A stretch of DNA of 10,266 nt. Source: Dysgonamonadaceae bacterium. GTDB lineage: Bacteria; Bacteroidota; Bacteroidia; Bacteroidales; Azobacteroidaceae. The notes under the pieces were generated by a model, which had not been told where the DNA came from, searched no databases, and was given only the letters and a program-made list of their open reading frames with translations. Below, one piece after another: positions 1 to 7,728 of the stretch (the first letter of the stretch is position 1; each line of letters begins with the position of its first letter). The position numbers and the translations under genes are program-made. The stretch lies in assembly GCA_031276105.1 (NCBI GenBank), contig JAISNS010000125.1:1-10266 (forward strand), read 5' to 3'.

Positions 1-2
1 TC

Positions 3-908
3 TTATTCCAATATTTTGATACGGATATTTTTGTACCAAACATCGTCGCCGTGGTCTTGCAGGCCGATATATCCTTCGCGTTCTTCGCCGCCTAAGTTAA
101 CTAACAAGTCGTATGCCAACGGAAAATCTCCTCCGGCTTTGAATTTGCTTTTGCCGACCAATTCGTTCCATTTATCTGTCCACAAATGATATTCCACGAC
201 ATTTTTCCCGTTTTGTTTATGGATAACCGTTCCTTTGTAAACCATGATGCCGCCTTGGTTCCATTCGCCGACCGGTTTTGCATTTTGGGGATTTGCCGGA
301 ATCATGTCATACAATGAAGCTGATTGCCGGTTCCCGTTTTCGCCCAATTGCGCGTCCGGATGGCCGATATTATCCAGCACCTGATATTCGGGGGACGAAA
401 TCCAGATAGGTTCGCCTTTAATTTCGCGAGCCAGATAAAGCACTCCCGAATTGGCTCCTTTCGCAACTTTCCATTCAAAACTCAATTCAAAATTTTTGAA
501 TTTATGAGCAAAAATGATGTCGCCGCCGTCGCGGCTGTGGGCTTCGCCTTGTCCGGAGCCGTTGATTTTGATTGCGCCGTCGTCAATTATCCATTTTCCG
601 GGAATGGTATCCTTATCGTAGCCACGCCATCCGGTAAATGTTTGTCCATCGAATAAGGTAATGAAACCATCCTTATCTTTCGGAAATTCGTCCAAATTTA
701 CCTGCGGTTTATTGACCAAGACATAAGCCGGACTTGTTTCGGTAGCTTCCACGAGCGCTTCATAAGCCCCTTCGGCAGTTAATTTCGGATTAACAGTTAT
801 TGCCGTTTCTTCCACTTGTTTTACTTCTTCTGTCGTTTTTTTAGGACTGCAGGCGACAAACAAGCTTGCTGCTATTCCTATACTTAAAAAATAATATAAC
901 CTTTTCAT
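3..908 (-). CDS. DUF1080 (3-keto-disaccharide hydrolase family) lipoprotein
   Basis: The 301-aa product is probably an envelope lipoprotein acting on sugars. Residues 1-20 form a lipoprotein signal peptide with the lipobox LFVAC (Cys20). A polar linker rich in Thr, Glu and Lys follows. The DUF1080 jelly-roll domain spans about 80-300 and shows family hallmarks: LFDGQTFTGWRGYD, FELSFEWKVAKGANSGVLYL, PEYQVLDN, a GEWNQGGIMVYKG stretch and the terminal YIGLQDHGDDVWYKNIRIK. The family includes enzymes that hydrolyse 3-keto-glycosides and is often encoded beside Gfo/Idh/MocA oxidoreductases that make or use the keto sugar. That is family knowledge; the substrate here is unknown. The start at 908 fits the lipobox and lies 39 nt after the oxidoreductase stop, so the two are probably cotranscribed from the promoter near 2467-2498. 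The stop codon TAA is at 3-5, so the gene is complete. Confidence 0.9.
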   Translation of the reverse strand: MKRLYYFLSIGIAASLFVACSPKKTTEEVKQVEETAITVNPKLTAEGAYEALVEATETSPAYVLVNKPQVNLDEFPKDKDGFITLFDGQTFTGWRGYDKDTIPGKWIIDDGAIKINGSGQGEAHSRDGGDIIFAHKFKNFELSFEWKVAKGANSGVLYLAREIKGEPIWISSPEYQVLDNIGHPDAQLGENGNRQSASLYDMIPANPQNAKPVGEWNQGGIMVYKGTVIHKQNGKNVVEYHLWTDKWNELVGKSKFKAGGDFPLAYDLLVNLGGEEREGYIGLQDHGDDVWYKNIRIKILE

Positions 909-925
909 TTTTTTTATTTAAAATT

Positions 926-946
926 GAAATTCATAACTCATAATTC
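926..946 (-). repeat. three 7-bp units (GARTTAW-like) before the DUF1080 gene
   Basis: On the minus strand this stretch reads as three consecutive heptamers: GAATTAT, GAGTTAT and GAATTTC (the last degenerate). It lies in the 39-nt gap between the oxidoreductase stop and the DUF1080 start. Similar heptamers precede phoU and the large secreted-protein gene. Confidence 0.5.
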
Positions 947-947
947 A

Positions 948-2420
948 TCAAGGCATTGCCGGCAACGACCATCCTTCGCGATAAGTATGTTTAATTAATT
1001 CTTTCGCAAAAGCTTGTGCATTGGCCGGTTCCGTCATTGTTTTATCGAAAGTCGGGTGACCGTCTTTAATGGTAAATCCGTCTTTAATAACCGAACGAAC
1101 GGTTGCATTAGCCGGAATATTGGTAAATTCCATTTTTTCGCCATTCCAGTTCAGTACCTGGTTAAGTCCTTGCAAACGAACGCCCAATACACCCATTACT
1201 ACCATTTCGTTTAATGGGCCTGATTTGCTGAAATCGGAAGTCGTTTCGACACGATTAGCCGGGCTTTCCTTACATGCGCGCACCCAATCCATTTCATGTG
1301 AAAGAGTTACTTTGCGTTTCACTTCGGGCGACTGGGGTTTTCTTCCTGAAAGGAGATACGGTTCAACGCCGTAACAACCGCAGATTAAAGTATCTTTTGT
1401 TCCGTGGAAAATTGCGCCGCCACCGGACATATCTAAATTCTTACCGGCAGGCAATCCAGCGGGACGGGCAGGCAATAATCCGCCGTCGTACCATACGACT
1501 TCTACTTCAGGCATAGCTACTTTCGGCAGGTTTTCGCGAGCGGGGAATACGTAATGCACAACTTCGGCATTGGGCGCCGCATCGGACAGCAGCATCGTTG
1601 AAGTTGCCTGAACGCTGACCGGATATTTCAATTTCAGCGCTTCGGTTACCGGTTGCATGATGTGGCAAGCCATGTCGCCCAAGGCTCCGGTTCCAAAATC
1701 CCACCAGCCGCGCCAATTCCATGGCGTATAAATTGAGTTGTAAGGACGCATAGGCGCCGGCCCGATAAACAAATCCCATTTCAGCGAAGAAGGAACTTTT
1801 TCAATTTTTTCGGGGCGGGAAAGTCCTTGCGGCCAAATCGGTCGGTCGGTATAACATTCCACTTTCTTTACCTCGCCGATTTCTCCTGCCCAAATCCAAG
1901 CGCAGGTTTGGCGAACGCCTTCACCGGAAGCTCCTTGATTACCCATTTGAGTCGCTAATTTGTGTTTAGCGGCCAGTTTGGTGAGTAAGCGAGATTCATA
2001 AACACTGTGAGTCAACGGTTTTTGTACATAAACGTGTTTGCCGAGCGTCATGGCTGTCGCGGCAACGATAGCGTGCGTATGATCGGCAGTGGCAACAATT
2101 ACGGCATCGATGTCTTTCCCGATTTCATCATACATTACACGAAAATCATAATACTTTTTTGCATTGGGGAAATGGTCGAAAACCTGTTTGCTGTACTTCC
2201 AATCAACATCGGCTAAGCCCACGATGTTTTCACTTTGAACGGCTTTCAGGTTTGCAAATCCCATACCGCCGATACCTACGCAGGCGATATTTAATTTATC
2301 ACTTGGGGCTGTTTGTCCACTGAAACTTTTCCCCATCACCACACCCGGAATAATTGTTAATCCCACTGCGGCTGCACTGCCTTTTTGAAGAAAGGCTCTT
2401 CTTGACATTGAGTTTGACAT
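948..2420 (-). CDS. Tat-exported Gfo/Idh/MocA-family oxidoreductase
   Basis: The 490-aa product is an NAD(P)-dependent sugar or polyol oxidoreductase, probably exported folded with its cofactor. The N-terminus has a twin-arginine signal: SRRAFLQKGSAAAVGL with Arg7-Arg8, then a hydrophobic stretch to about residue 30. The Rossmann fold starts at 43 with the dinucleotide-binding motif ACVGIGGMG (46-54). The family lysine motif appears as QKPLTHS (Lys134; EKP is more usual). The C-terminal domain has GTGALGDMACH (243-253), whose His253 is a likely catalytic residue in this subfamily. Gly-rich AIFHGTKDTL (336-345) is also typical. Met5 is an alternative start, but both keep the Tat motif. It is the first gene of a two-gene unit with DUF1080, suggesting joint processing of a keto-glycoside. 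Its own promoter lies upstream. The substrate cannot be told from the sequence. Confidence 0.92.
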   Translation of the reverse strand: MSNSMSRRAFLQKGSAAAVGLTIIPGVVMGKSFSGQTAPSDKLNIACVGIGGMGFANLKAVQSENIVGLADVDWKYSKQVFDHFPNAKKYYDFRVMYDEIGKDIDAVIVATADHTHAIVAATAMTLGKHVYVQKPLTHSVYESRLLTKLAAKHKLATQMGNQGASGEGVRQTCAWIWAGEIGEVKKVECYTDRPIWPQGLSRPEKIEKVPSSLKWDLFIGPAPMRPYNSIYTPWNWRGWWDFGTGALGDMACHIMQPVTEALKLKYPVSVQATSTMLLSDAAPNAEVVHYVFPARENLPKVAMPEVEVVWYDGGLLPARPAGLPAGKNLDMSGGGAIFHGTKDTLICGCYGVEPYLLSGRKPQSPEVKRKVTLSHEMDWVRACKESPANRVETTSDFSKSGPLNEMVVMGVLGVRLQGLNQVLNWNGEKMEFTNIPANATVRSVIKDGFTIKDGHPTFDKTMTEPANAQAFAKELIKHTYREGWSLPAMP

Positions 2421-2466
2421 TGTAATCAGATTTTTTAAGCGAATTTTTTAATTAAAAGAATGGCGC

Positions 2467-2498
2467 CAAAGTTATTGCTTTTTTTTTACTTTCACAAA
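2467..2498 (-). promoter_or_regulatory. Bacteroidota-type promoter for the oxidoreductase/DUF1080 unit
   Basis: On the minus strand a -33 TTTG (2495-2498) is followed after exactly 20 nt by TAACTTTG (2467-2474), a full match to TAnnTTTG. Transcription would start near 2460, leaving a leader of about 40 nt before the start codon at 2420. The spacer is an A/T homopolymer-rich stretch. No terminator for the preceding kinase gene was found between 2499 and 2576. Confidence 0.7.
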
Positions 2499-2576
2499 AA
2501 AAAATATCTTTTTTGACATTTATTAATGATGTTTTGTATAAAGTATGGATAAACAGGCAAATCCGGTAAAGTGACA

Positions 2577-4331
2577 TCATCCCGCCGACATTTTCGGTAA
2601 TTTAAATAAAAACTCCAGTCCCCCGCCGGCTCTGTTCTTGGCTACTATTTTGCCTTTGTGGAAGGCCACGGCGTTTTTGACGATCGACAATCCCAGTCCC
2701 GAACCGCCCGTGTCGCGCGTGCGGCCTTCGTTGACGCGATAAAATCGTTCGAATAACCGGTTCAGGTGCTGTTCGCCGGGAATCCCTACCCCGGTATCGG
2801 AGTACGAGAAGTAATAGAAATCTTTATCTTCGCTGTCGCGGTTGATATAGATCCGAACGCCTTTTCCGGCATACCTGACAGCATTGTCCGTCAGGTTACG
2901 GAATATCGAATAAATCAGATTGTGGTTTCCTTTGACCATTACATTTTCGCCGACGTTCCATTCCATCTCCATGTTTTTTTCCTGCAACGCCGCCGCAAAT
3001 TCTTCTTTCAGGCCGGAAAGGAGCCGGCAGATATTGACCGCTTTCAGCTTAAACGATTGAGGGGCTTCTTCCATCTTGGTAATCAAACTCATATCCTGAA
3101 TGAGTTCGGAAAGCGCCAACACTTGTTCGTAGGCGCTTTTGATGAAATAATCTTTTTTTTCAGTTTCCATCGGATATTCCAGAATCGTTTCCAAACAACC
3201 CCGGATGCCGGTTACAGGCGTCCGCAATTCGTGCGTGATATTGCCGGTCATTTCCTGTTTCAGGCGGCGTGTCTTTTCCTGTTTCGTAATATCGTTGATG
3301 ATGATTTCAAAGCTTTTATCATCGAAAATATTCACCCGTACCATGAAATTTTTCCCCTGTTTATTGATGGGCGTTTCAAAATAGTTATCCCGTTTTTCGC
3401 GGTTGAAAATAAAGGAAACTACTTTCTCGAACGAACGGTCGATAAATATGTTCGCCGGATTACTGTTTGCGTTATCGGCGATAACGTTTAAATATTGGAT
3501 AAATAAGCCATTATAAAATTCCACCGATTGGGAGGCCGAGAAAAAACAAAGTCCTTCTTCCGAACTGTGGACATGCTGCAGGAGTTTTTCGCGTTCGAGC
3601 GCGATTTCCTTTTCGCTTTCTTTCAACTGACGGTAATTAAGCGCAATTTTAGCGCCTATTTCGCCCAGTTCATCTTTCGGAAACGACGAATGAAGAATGG
3701 AATACGGAGAATTGTCTTTGGATCGTTCTTTGTTTTCGATAAATCGCGTAAAATCACGGAGTTGCCGGATGGATTTGCCGAACCGGCCGGCTACTAAATT
3801 GATAAGCGCCAGCATGACGGCAAAAAGGAGGATAATATAATACAGGAATAGATTGTCCGCTTCCATGAAATGCTTTACCCGGATATCGTAAGGCAACGCC
3901 ACGCGGATATAGTAGTTGTTGAACTGCTTGGCGTAGTAGAGATATTCCGTTTTATTGGACGAAGAAATGCGTATATCCCTTCCTTTTCCTTTTTCGCGGG
4001 CGGCGATTATTTCGGGACGCCGGGCGTGGTTCTCCATTTGATCCGCTTCTTTAATCGCATTATCGTACAGGACGCGCCCTTGCCGGTCGATGAGCGTCAG
4101 GCGGATGTTTTCCGGAAAAAGCGAGAGTAAACTGTCTAACGATTGCTGCGCCTCCGGACGATGTTCCAGTTCCGCGTGGACAATACCGGCGAAAACGTCT
4201 AACTTTTCTTCCAGCGCTTCCGTTTTGTGCTGCCGTTCGCGCGACTGCTCAAGGAAAATCACCCCAGCGGTAAACAAAGCGAAGACGACGACAATATACA
4301 GGAACAGTTTTTGTTTGTAACCGGTTTTCAT
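2577..4331 (-). CDS. phoR: PhoR-like sensor histidine kinase
   Basis: The 584-aa product is a membrane sensor kinase that should phosphorylate the response regulator encoded just upstream. TM1 is at about 9-27 and TM2 at about 161-182, bracketing an extracytoplasmic sensor region of about 130 residues. A HAMP-like or coiled-coil linker (183-255) and a PAS-like segment (about 256-350, ending FEIIINDITKQEK) follow. The HisKA H-box is NITHELRTPVTG with His367 as phospho-acceptor. The ATPase domain has the N-box (RNLTDNAVRYAG, 478-489), G1 (DTGVGIPG, 512-519), F-box (RLFERFYRV) and G2 (GGSGLGLSIVKN, 542-553), so it looks catalytically complete. Its start overlaps the regulator stop by 4 bp (ATGA), implying translational coupling. 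The layout and the neighbouring pst/phoU genes argue for PhoR, but phosphate sensing itself is inferred from context. Confidence 0.88.
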   Translation of the reverse strand: MKTGYKQKLFLYIVVVFALFTAGVIFLEQSRERQHKTEALEEKLDVFAGIVHAELEHRPEAQQSLDSLLSLFPENIRLTLIDRQGRVLYDNAIKEADQMENHARRPEIIAAREKGKGRDIRISSSNKTEYLYYAKQFNNYYIRVALPYDIRVKHFMEADNLFLYYIILLFAVMLALINLVAGRFGKSIRQLRDFTRFIENKERSKDNSPYSILHSSFPKDELGEIGAKIALNYRQLKESEKEIALEREKLLQHVHSSEEGLCFFSASQSVEFYNGLFIQYLNVIADNANSNPANIFIDRSFEKVVSFIFNREKRDNYFETPINKQGKNFMVRVNIFDDKSFEIIINDITKQEKTRRLKQEMTGNITHELRTPVTGIRGCLETILEYPMETEKKDYFIKSAYEQVLALSELIQDMSLITKMEEAPQSFKLKAVNICRLLSGLKEEFAAALQEKNMEMEWNVGENVMVKGNHNLIYSIFRNLTDNAVRYAGKGVRIYINRDSEDKDFYYFSYSDTGVGIPGEQHLNRLFERFYRVNEGRTRDTGGSGLGLSIVKNAVAFHKGKIVAKNRAGGGLEFLFKLPKMSAG

Positions 4332-5026
4332 TCTTTGGCAATATTAAGCCGGTATCCGAAACCGGCGCGGTTAGCAATAAGGTAGGCGTATTTCCCCAGT
4401 TTTTTACGCAAGCGGGTAAGATGAACATCAACCGTTCGTTCGGTGATATACGGAGTGTCGCGCCATACCCGGTCGATGATTTCCTCCCGCGAATAGATGC
4501 GTTCCGGATTACTTGATAAAAGCAGGACTAACTCAAATTCGGTTTTTGTCAGCATGATTTTTTCCGTGCCGATAATCAATTCTTTCAGTTCCAAGTCGAT
4601 CGTTACGTTGTCAAAAATCAGTTTGCCGTGCGCTTTTTCTCCCTGCGTATCATGCCTTTTTAAGACCGCTTTTACCCGGGCGACTACTTCCTTTATCGAA
4701 AACGGTTTGGAAATATAATCGTCGCCGCCTACGGAAAATCCGGTCAGCATATCATTTTCCGTATCCTTCGCCGTCAGGAAAATGATTGGGGTTTCGATTT
4801 TCCTTTGCCGCAGTTTTTCCGTCAATTTGTAGCCCGACATTCCCGCCATCATCACGTCCAAGAGAATCAGGGAATGAGACGGGGTCAGTTTTTTCAAGGC
4901 TTCTTCCGCCGAATGTACGCACATAACATCGAATCCTTCATTGATAAGATTAAATTCAAGGATTTCGCAAATGACCGGTTCGTCATCGACAATCAGTATT
5001 TTAGGCTGTTCAAAATTTGTATTCAT
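4328..5026 (-). CDS. phoB: PhoB-like OmpR-family response regulator
   Basis: The 232-aa product is a two-domain transcription factor. The receiver domain (about 8-122) has the acidic pair Asp14-Asp15 in LIVDDEP, the phospho-acceptor Asp57 in LILLDVMM, the switch Thr85 in FLTAK and Lys107 in SKPFS. The winged-helix DNA-binding domain (about 134-228) has the OmpR/PhoB pattern LTKTEFELVLLL, SREEIIDRVW, and the recognition helix region RTVDVHLTRLRKKL, ending in a GFGYRL wing. Length is normal for the family. It is followed by the kinase gene with a 4-bp overlap and preceded by phoU, from which it is separated by 37 nt holding a promoter. The likely role is phosphate-starvation control. No PhoB operator could be identified, as the binding site in this phylum is not something I can recognise by eye. 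Confidence 0.9.
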   Translation of the reverse strand: MNTNFEQPKILIVDDEPVICEILEFNLINEGFDVMCVHSAEEALKKLTPSHSLILLDVMMAGMSGYKLTEKLRQRKIETPIIFLTAKDTENDMLTGFSVGGDDYISKPFSIKEVVARVKAVLKRHDTQGEKAHGKLIFDNVTIDLELKELIIGTEKIMLTKTEFELVLLLSSNPERIYSREEIIDRVWRDTPYITERTVDVHLTRLRKKLGKYAYLIANRAGFGYRLNIAKE

Positions 5027-5029
5027 CGT

Positions 5030-5061
5030 GCAAATATAGAAAACAATCCGGGATTAATAAA
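5030..5061 (-). promoter_or_regulatory. probable internal promoter for the regulator/kinase pair
   Basis: The minus strand reads TATATTTGC at 5030-5038, a full match to the -7 box TAnnTTTGC. A weaker -33 match, TTTA (5058-5061), lies 19 nt upstream. The -7 box ends only 3 nt before the regulator's ATG (5024-5026), so transcripts would begin at or very near the start codon and be nearly leaderless. The promoter sits in the gap after the phoU stop. Confidence 0.5.
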
Positions 5062-5063
5062 AT

Positions 5064-5741
5064 TTACTTGTCGCCCAAAACACGTCCGCCATGTTTCAGT
5101 ACTTTGGCATCTACGTAGAACACGATTTCTTCCACGATATTGCTGCAATGATCGCCAATCCGTTCGAGTTTGCGGATAATCATAAACGTTTTTAATCCGC
5201 AACGAATCAGCGCCGGATTCTGCTGCAAATAAGCGCTTAAAATATCCAGCGAACGGTGATAGAGCGTATCCATTTCATTGTCTTTCGACATGATTTTTCC
5301 CGATATCCGGGTATTTTCCGATTCAAGAACGACAAAACTGTCAGTCAACATGGAGATGACCGTATCAAACATTTTTTCGATCTGCAATTCATCTATGATT
5401 GGCCGGTCGATTTCGCAGCAATCATTGTCGATCACATGGCGGGCAATGCTTTCGGCAAAATCCCCGATGCGTTCCAGCGTAATGCTTATTTTGATTAACG
5501 ACAGTACTAAACGCAAATCGACGGCTACCGGACTGAACAGGGCAATGTAGTTTTCGCAATCGCTGTCGATTTTCAGTTCGAAAGCATCCACCCGTTTTTC
5601 GCGGCTGGCTATTTCTCGCGCCAATTCAACATCTTTATTCAAAAACGATTGTTTTGCTTTTTCGAGTTGCGACAATACTAATTTCCACATCTCATTTACT
5701 TCTTCCTTGAGCGCTTGCAGCTCTTTTTCCGTATATTTCAT
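5064..5741 (-). CDS. phoU: PhoU phosphate-signalling regulator
   Basis: The 225-aa product is a cytoplasmic helical-bundle protein that couples the Pst transporter to the PhoR kinase. Two PhoU repeats are visible. The first (about 8-105) contains EKRVDAFELKID and PVAVDLRLVLSLIKI and ends in the metal-binding motif ERIGDFAESIAR (Glu90, Asp94). The second (about 118-212) ends in the matching motif KLERIGDHCSNIVEEIVF (Glu193, Asp197). Length is as expected. The gene starts 25 nt after pstB, with a short heptamer array in the gap, and is followed by the regulator/kinase pair, so all the signalling parts are together. In characterised bacteria PhoU loss leaves the Pho regulon on; the same role here is by homology. 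Confidence 0.93.
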   Translation of the reverse strand: MKYTEKELQALKEEVNEMWKLVLSQLEKAKQSFLNKDVELAREIASREKRVDAFELKIDSDCENYIALFSPVAVDLRLVLSLIKISITLERIGDFAESIARHVIDNDCCEIDRPIIDELQIEKMFDTVISMLTDSFVVLESENTRISGKIMSKDNEMDTLYHRSLDILSAYLQQNPALIRCGLKTFMIIRKLERIGDHCSNIVEEIVFYVDAKVLKHGGRVLGDK

Positions 5742-5768
5742 AACTTATTAACTCATAACTTATAACTC
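5740..5768 (-). repeat. four 7-bp units before phoU
   Basis: On the minus strand the pstB-phoU gap reads GAGTTAT, AAGTTAT, GAGTTAA, an extra T, then AAGTTAT. The array overlaps the pstB stop codon and the first two bases of the phoU start codon. It resembles the arrays at 926-946 and 8049-8097. Confidence 0.55.
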
Positions 5769-6513
5769 ATCCGAATCTTCCCGTGATATAATTTTGTGTC
5801 TGTTCCTTTTCCGGGTTTAAGAACATTTTTTTCGTATCATTAAATTCGACTAATTCGCCCAGCATGAAAAAGCCTGTTTTATCGCTTATGCGGGCGGCCT
5901 GTTGCATGTTGTGCGTAACGATGACGATCGTATATTCCTTTTTCAGCAAATAAATCAACTCTTCTATCTTGGATGTTGAAATCGGATCGAGCGCCGAAGC
6001 CGGTTCATCCATCAGCAGGATTGAGGGCGAAATAGCCAGCGCGCGGGCAATACACAGCCGTTGCTGCTGTCCGCCGGACAGTTCAAAAGCCGACTTTTTC
6101 AGTTTATCCTTCACCTCTTCCCACAGGGCAGCCGCCCGTAGCGACTCTTCCACCCGCCGGGCAATAAACGATTGCTTGCTTACGCCGTTCACTCGCAGTC
6201 CGTAGGCGACATTTTCGAAAATGGACTTGGGAAACGGATTCGGCTTCTGGAAAACCATACCTACCTTTTTCCGCAATTCATCTACCTGTATTGATTTCTC
6301 ATAAATGTTTTTCCCATCAATCAAGCACTCGCCGGTTAAGCGGGTGTTAGCAATCAAATCGTTCATTCGGTTAAAAAGCCGCAGGAAGGTGGATTTTCCG
6401 CAGCCCGAAGGCCCAATGAAGGCCGTCACCGTATGAGTTTCCATCTGCATACTGATATTTTTCAACGCATGAAAATTACCGTAATAGAAATTTATATTCT
6501 TTGTTTCAATCAT
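5767..6513 (-). CDS. pstB: phosphate ABC transporter ATP-binding protein PstB
   Basis: The 248-aa product is the ATPase of the high-affinity phosphate importer, working as a dimer under the PstC/PstA membrane pair. The ABC motifs are all present: Walker [10 protein letters not shown] (34-42), Q-loop Gln89 in [10 protein letters not shown] (the PNPFP motif is characteristic of PstB), signature LSGGQ (145-149), Walker B SILLMDEP (164-171), D-loop SALD (173-176) and switch His201. The end NYITGRFG is also typical. The start at 6513 lies 1 nt beyond the pstA stop, indicating tight coupling. Its stop lies 25 nt before phoU. Confidence 0.96.
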   Translation of the reverse strand: MIETKNINFYYGNFHALKNISMQMETHTVTAFIGPSGCGKSTFLRLFNRMNDLIANTRLTGECLIDGKNIYEKSIQVDELRKKVGMVFQKPNPFPKSIFENVAYGLRVNGVSKQSFIARRVEESLRAAALWEEVKDKLKKSAFELSGGQQQRLCIARALAISPSILLMDEPASALDPISTSKIEELIYLLKKEYTIVIVTHNMQQAARISDKTGFFMLGELVEFNDTKKMFLNPEKEQTQNYITGRFG

Positions 6514-6514
6514 A

Positions 6515-7369
6515 TCAATTTATTTTTACCCGTTTTCCGAAATACCTGCGTAAAACCGTCGCCAGTAAATTCATCAGCAAGACAATGATAATCAGCACCA
6601 GAGCTGTGCCGTAAGCGATAGGGCGCGACGCTTCAATATCGGTTCCGCTGGTGGCGATAACGTACAGGTGATAAGGTAAAGCCATGACCTGATCGAAAAT
6701 ACCGGACGGTAATTTCGGCAGGAAATAAGCGGCAACGGTAAACAGTATCGGCGCCGTTTCGCCCGAAACCCTTCCGACGGCAAGAATCAGACCGGTCATG
6801 ATGTTGGGAAAGGCTACCGGCAGCACTACCCGCGTAACCGTCTGTAACCGGCTTGCTCCCAACGCCAGACTGCCCGTGCGGTAAGAACCGGGAATCGCTT
6901 TTAAGGCCTCTTCGGTTGTTCGGATAATTAGGGGCAATATCAATAATCCGAGCGTAAGCGAACCGGCAATGATGGAATCGCCGAAGCCGAATGTATTGAC
7001 AAACAGCGCCATGCCGAACAGTCCGAAAACAATGGAAGGAATACTTCCCAGATTGTTGGTCATGATACGGATAAATTTTATTATCCATCCGTTTCCGGCG
7101 TATTCGCTGATGTAAATCCCCGACATGAGGCCAACCGGAAAGGCAAAGACAATGCTGCCGGCGATCAGGCAAAAAGTTCCGACAATCGCAGGGAAAATAC
7201 CGCCTGCCGTCATCCCGTCTGTCGGGGCTGTGGTCAGGAACTCCCAACTGATAACGCCGATTCCGTTGTAAATGATGAATCCCAGTATCCAGAAAAGGAT
7301 TCCTACAACTAACAGGCTCAATGCCCGAAAGAAACCGAACGCTATTTTTTGCTTTATTTTTTTATCCAT
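6515..7369 (-). CDS. pstA: phosphate ABC transporter permease PstA
   Basis: The 284-aa product is one of the two inner-membrane permeases of the Pst importer. About six membrane segments are visible (roughly 14-35, 58-80, 108-127, 132-150, 185-205 and 252-272). The cytoplasmic EAA loop that docks on PstB is at about 153-186: [20 protein letters not shown]. The family motif [10 protein letters not shown] is at 203-212. The start MDKKIKQK at 7369 was chosen because it gives the normal PstA length and N-terminus. The open frame extends to 7510, but the extra 47 residues do not look like PstA and include no homology to PstC. It is the first pst gene on this strand: pstC and pstS, usually just upstream, are not in the window. 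No convincing promoter was found between 7370 and 7660. Confidence 0.9.
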   Translation of the reverse strand: MDKKIKQKIAFGFFRALSLLVVGILFWILGFIIYNGIGVISWEFLTTAPTDGMTAGGIFPAIVGTFCLIAGSIVFAFPVGLMSGIYISEYAGNGWIIKFIRIMTNNLGSIPSIVFGLFGMALFVNTFGFGDSIIAGSLTLGLLILPLIIRTTEEALKAIPGSYRTGSLALGASRLQTVTRVVLPVAFPNIMTGLILAVGRVSGETAPILFTVAAYFLPKLPSGIFDQVMALPYHLYVIATSGTDIEASRPIAYGTALVLIIIVLLMNLLATVLRRYFGKRVKIN

Positions 7370-7494
7370 AAATTCCTGTTCTCTAAAATTCCGGAGCTTT
7401 TTCCGCTGCAAAATAAGACCTTTGATGTTACAAAACAGGAAAAAAAGTGTTACAAAGTTGTTAAGAATGGGGGATAAGATGCCGGGGTTCCTGT

Positions 7495-7599
7495 TTAGTC
7501 GCAGTACCATGCCGGAGCTTTAGTTTCAAAATCCTTTCTCGACTGTGTACCGGACTTGCCATAACGTTCATCAAGCAAATCATCCACTTTGTGTAGTAT
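7495..7599 (-). pseudogene. possible remnant of a HigA-like (XRE) antitoxin gene
   Basis: A short minus-strand frame, open between stops and with only a GTG at 7585-7587 as a possible start, encodes VDDLLDERYGKSGTQSRKDF followed by ETKAPAWYCD. From memory this resembles the segment that precedes the helix-turn-helix in Bacteroidota HigA-like antitoxins (a pattern of LLDExYGKxGTxxRxxFExxAxAWY). The frame stops just where that domain should begin, and no helix-turn-helix coding sequence follows. I read it as a truncated fragment rather than a working gene. It lies upstream of pstA, where pstC is usually found. A chance ORF cannot be excluded for 30 residues. Confidence 0.35.
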
Positions 7600-7638
7600 T
7601 TATCGCTTTTTCAGGTTCTAATAGAATGCTTTGTTATT

Positions 7639-7664
7639 TTCGCCCTAAAAAAGATTTAGCCGAA
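7639..7664 (+). other. stem-loop just upstream of promoter copy A
   Basis: TTCG-CC-CTAAA pairs with TTTAG-C-CGAA: five base pairs, an internal bulge, then four more, around a 5-nt loop (AAAGA). The right arm aligns with the right arm of the perfect 16-bp stem at 10043-10093 in the second module copy. No rightward gene ends here, so it is not simply the terminator of a neighbour. Confidence 0.5.
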
Positions 7665-7666
7665 CA

Positions 7667-7699
7667 TTTGCACAATTCGATTAAACCAATTACATTTGC
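7667..7699 (+). promoter_or_regulatory. strong Bacteroidota-type promoter, copy A
   Basis: TTTG (7667-7670), 20 nt, then TACATTTGC (7691-7699), a full consensus match. Transcription should start near 7705, about 24 nt before the small ORF's ATG at 7729 and about 420 nt before the secreted-protein gene at 8126. No better promoter was seen closer to that gene. Confidence 0.75.
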
Positions 7700-7728
7700 A
7701 GCGGTTTTTGTAAAATATCAATAAAAAT

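Noticed and set aside
2766..3491. Long plus-strand frame opposite the kinase gene
   Set aside because: It is a complementary-strand shadow of a clearly coding histidine kinase, with no recognisable motifs of its own.
7370..7510. N-terminal extension of pstA to an upstream ATG at 7510
   Set aside because: The 47 extra residues do not match PstA, the internal start at 7369 gives the normal length, and the extension shows no PstC-like motif.
7391..7521. 10-bp direct repeat CCGGAGCTTT at 7391-7400 and 7512-7521 as an insertion footprint
   Set aside because: Too short to separate from chance and no element structure lies between the copies.
7626..7724. 32-aa plus-strand frame (MLCYFRPKKDLAEHLHNSIK...)
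   Set aside because: It runs through the stem-loop and promoter of copy A, and the equivalent frame in copy B has a stop; better explained as non-coding.
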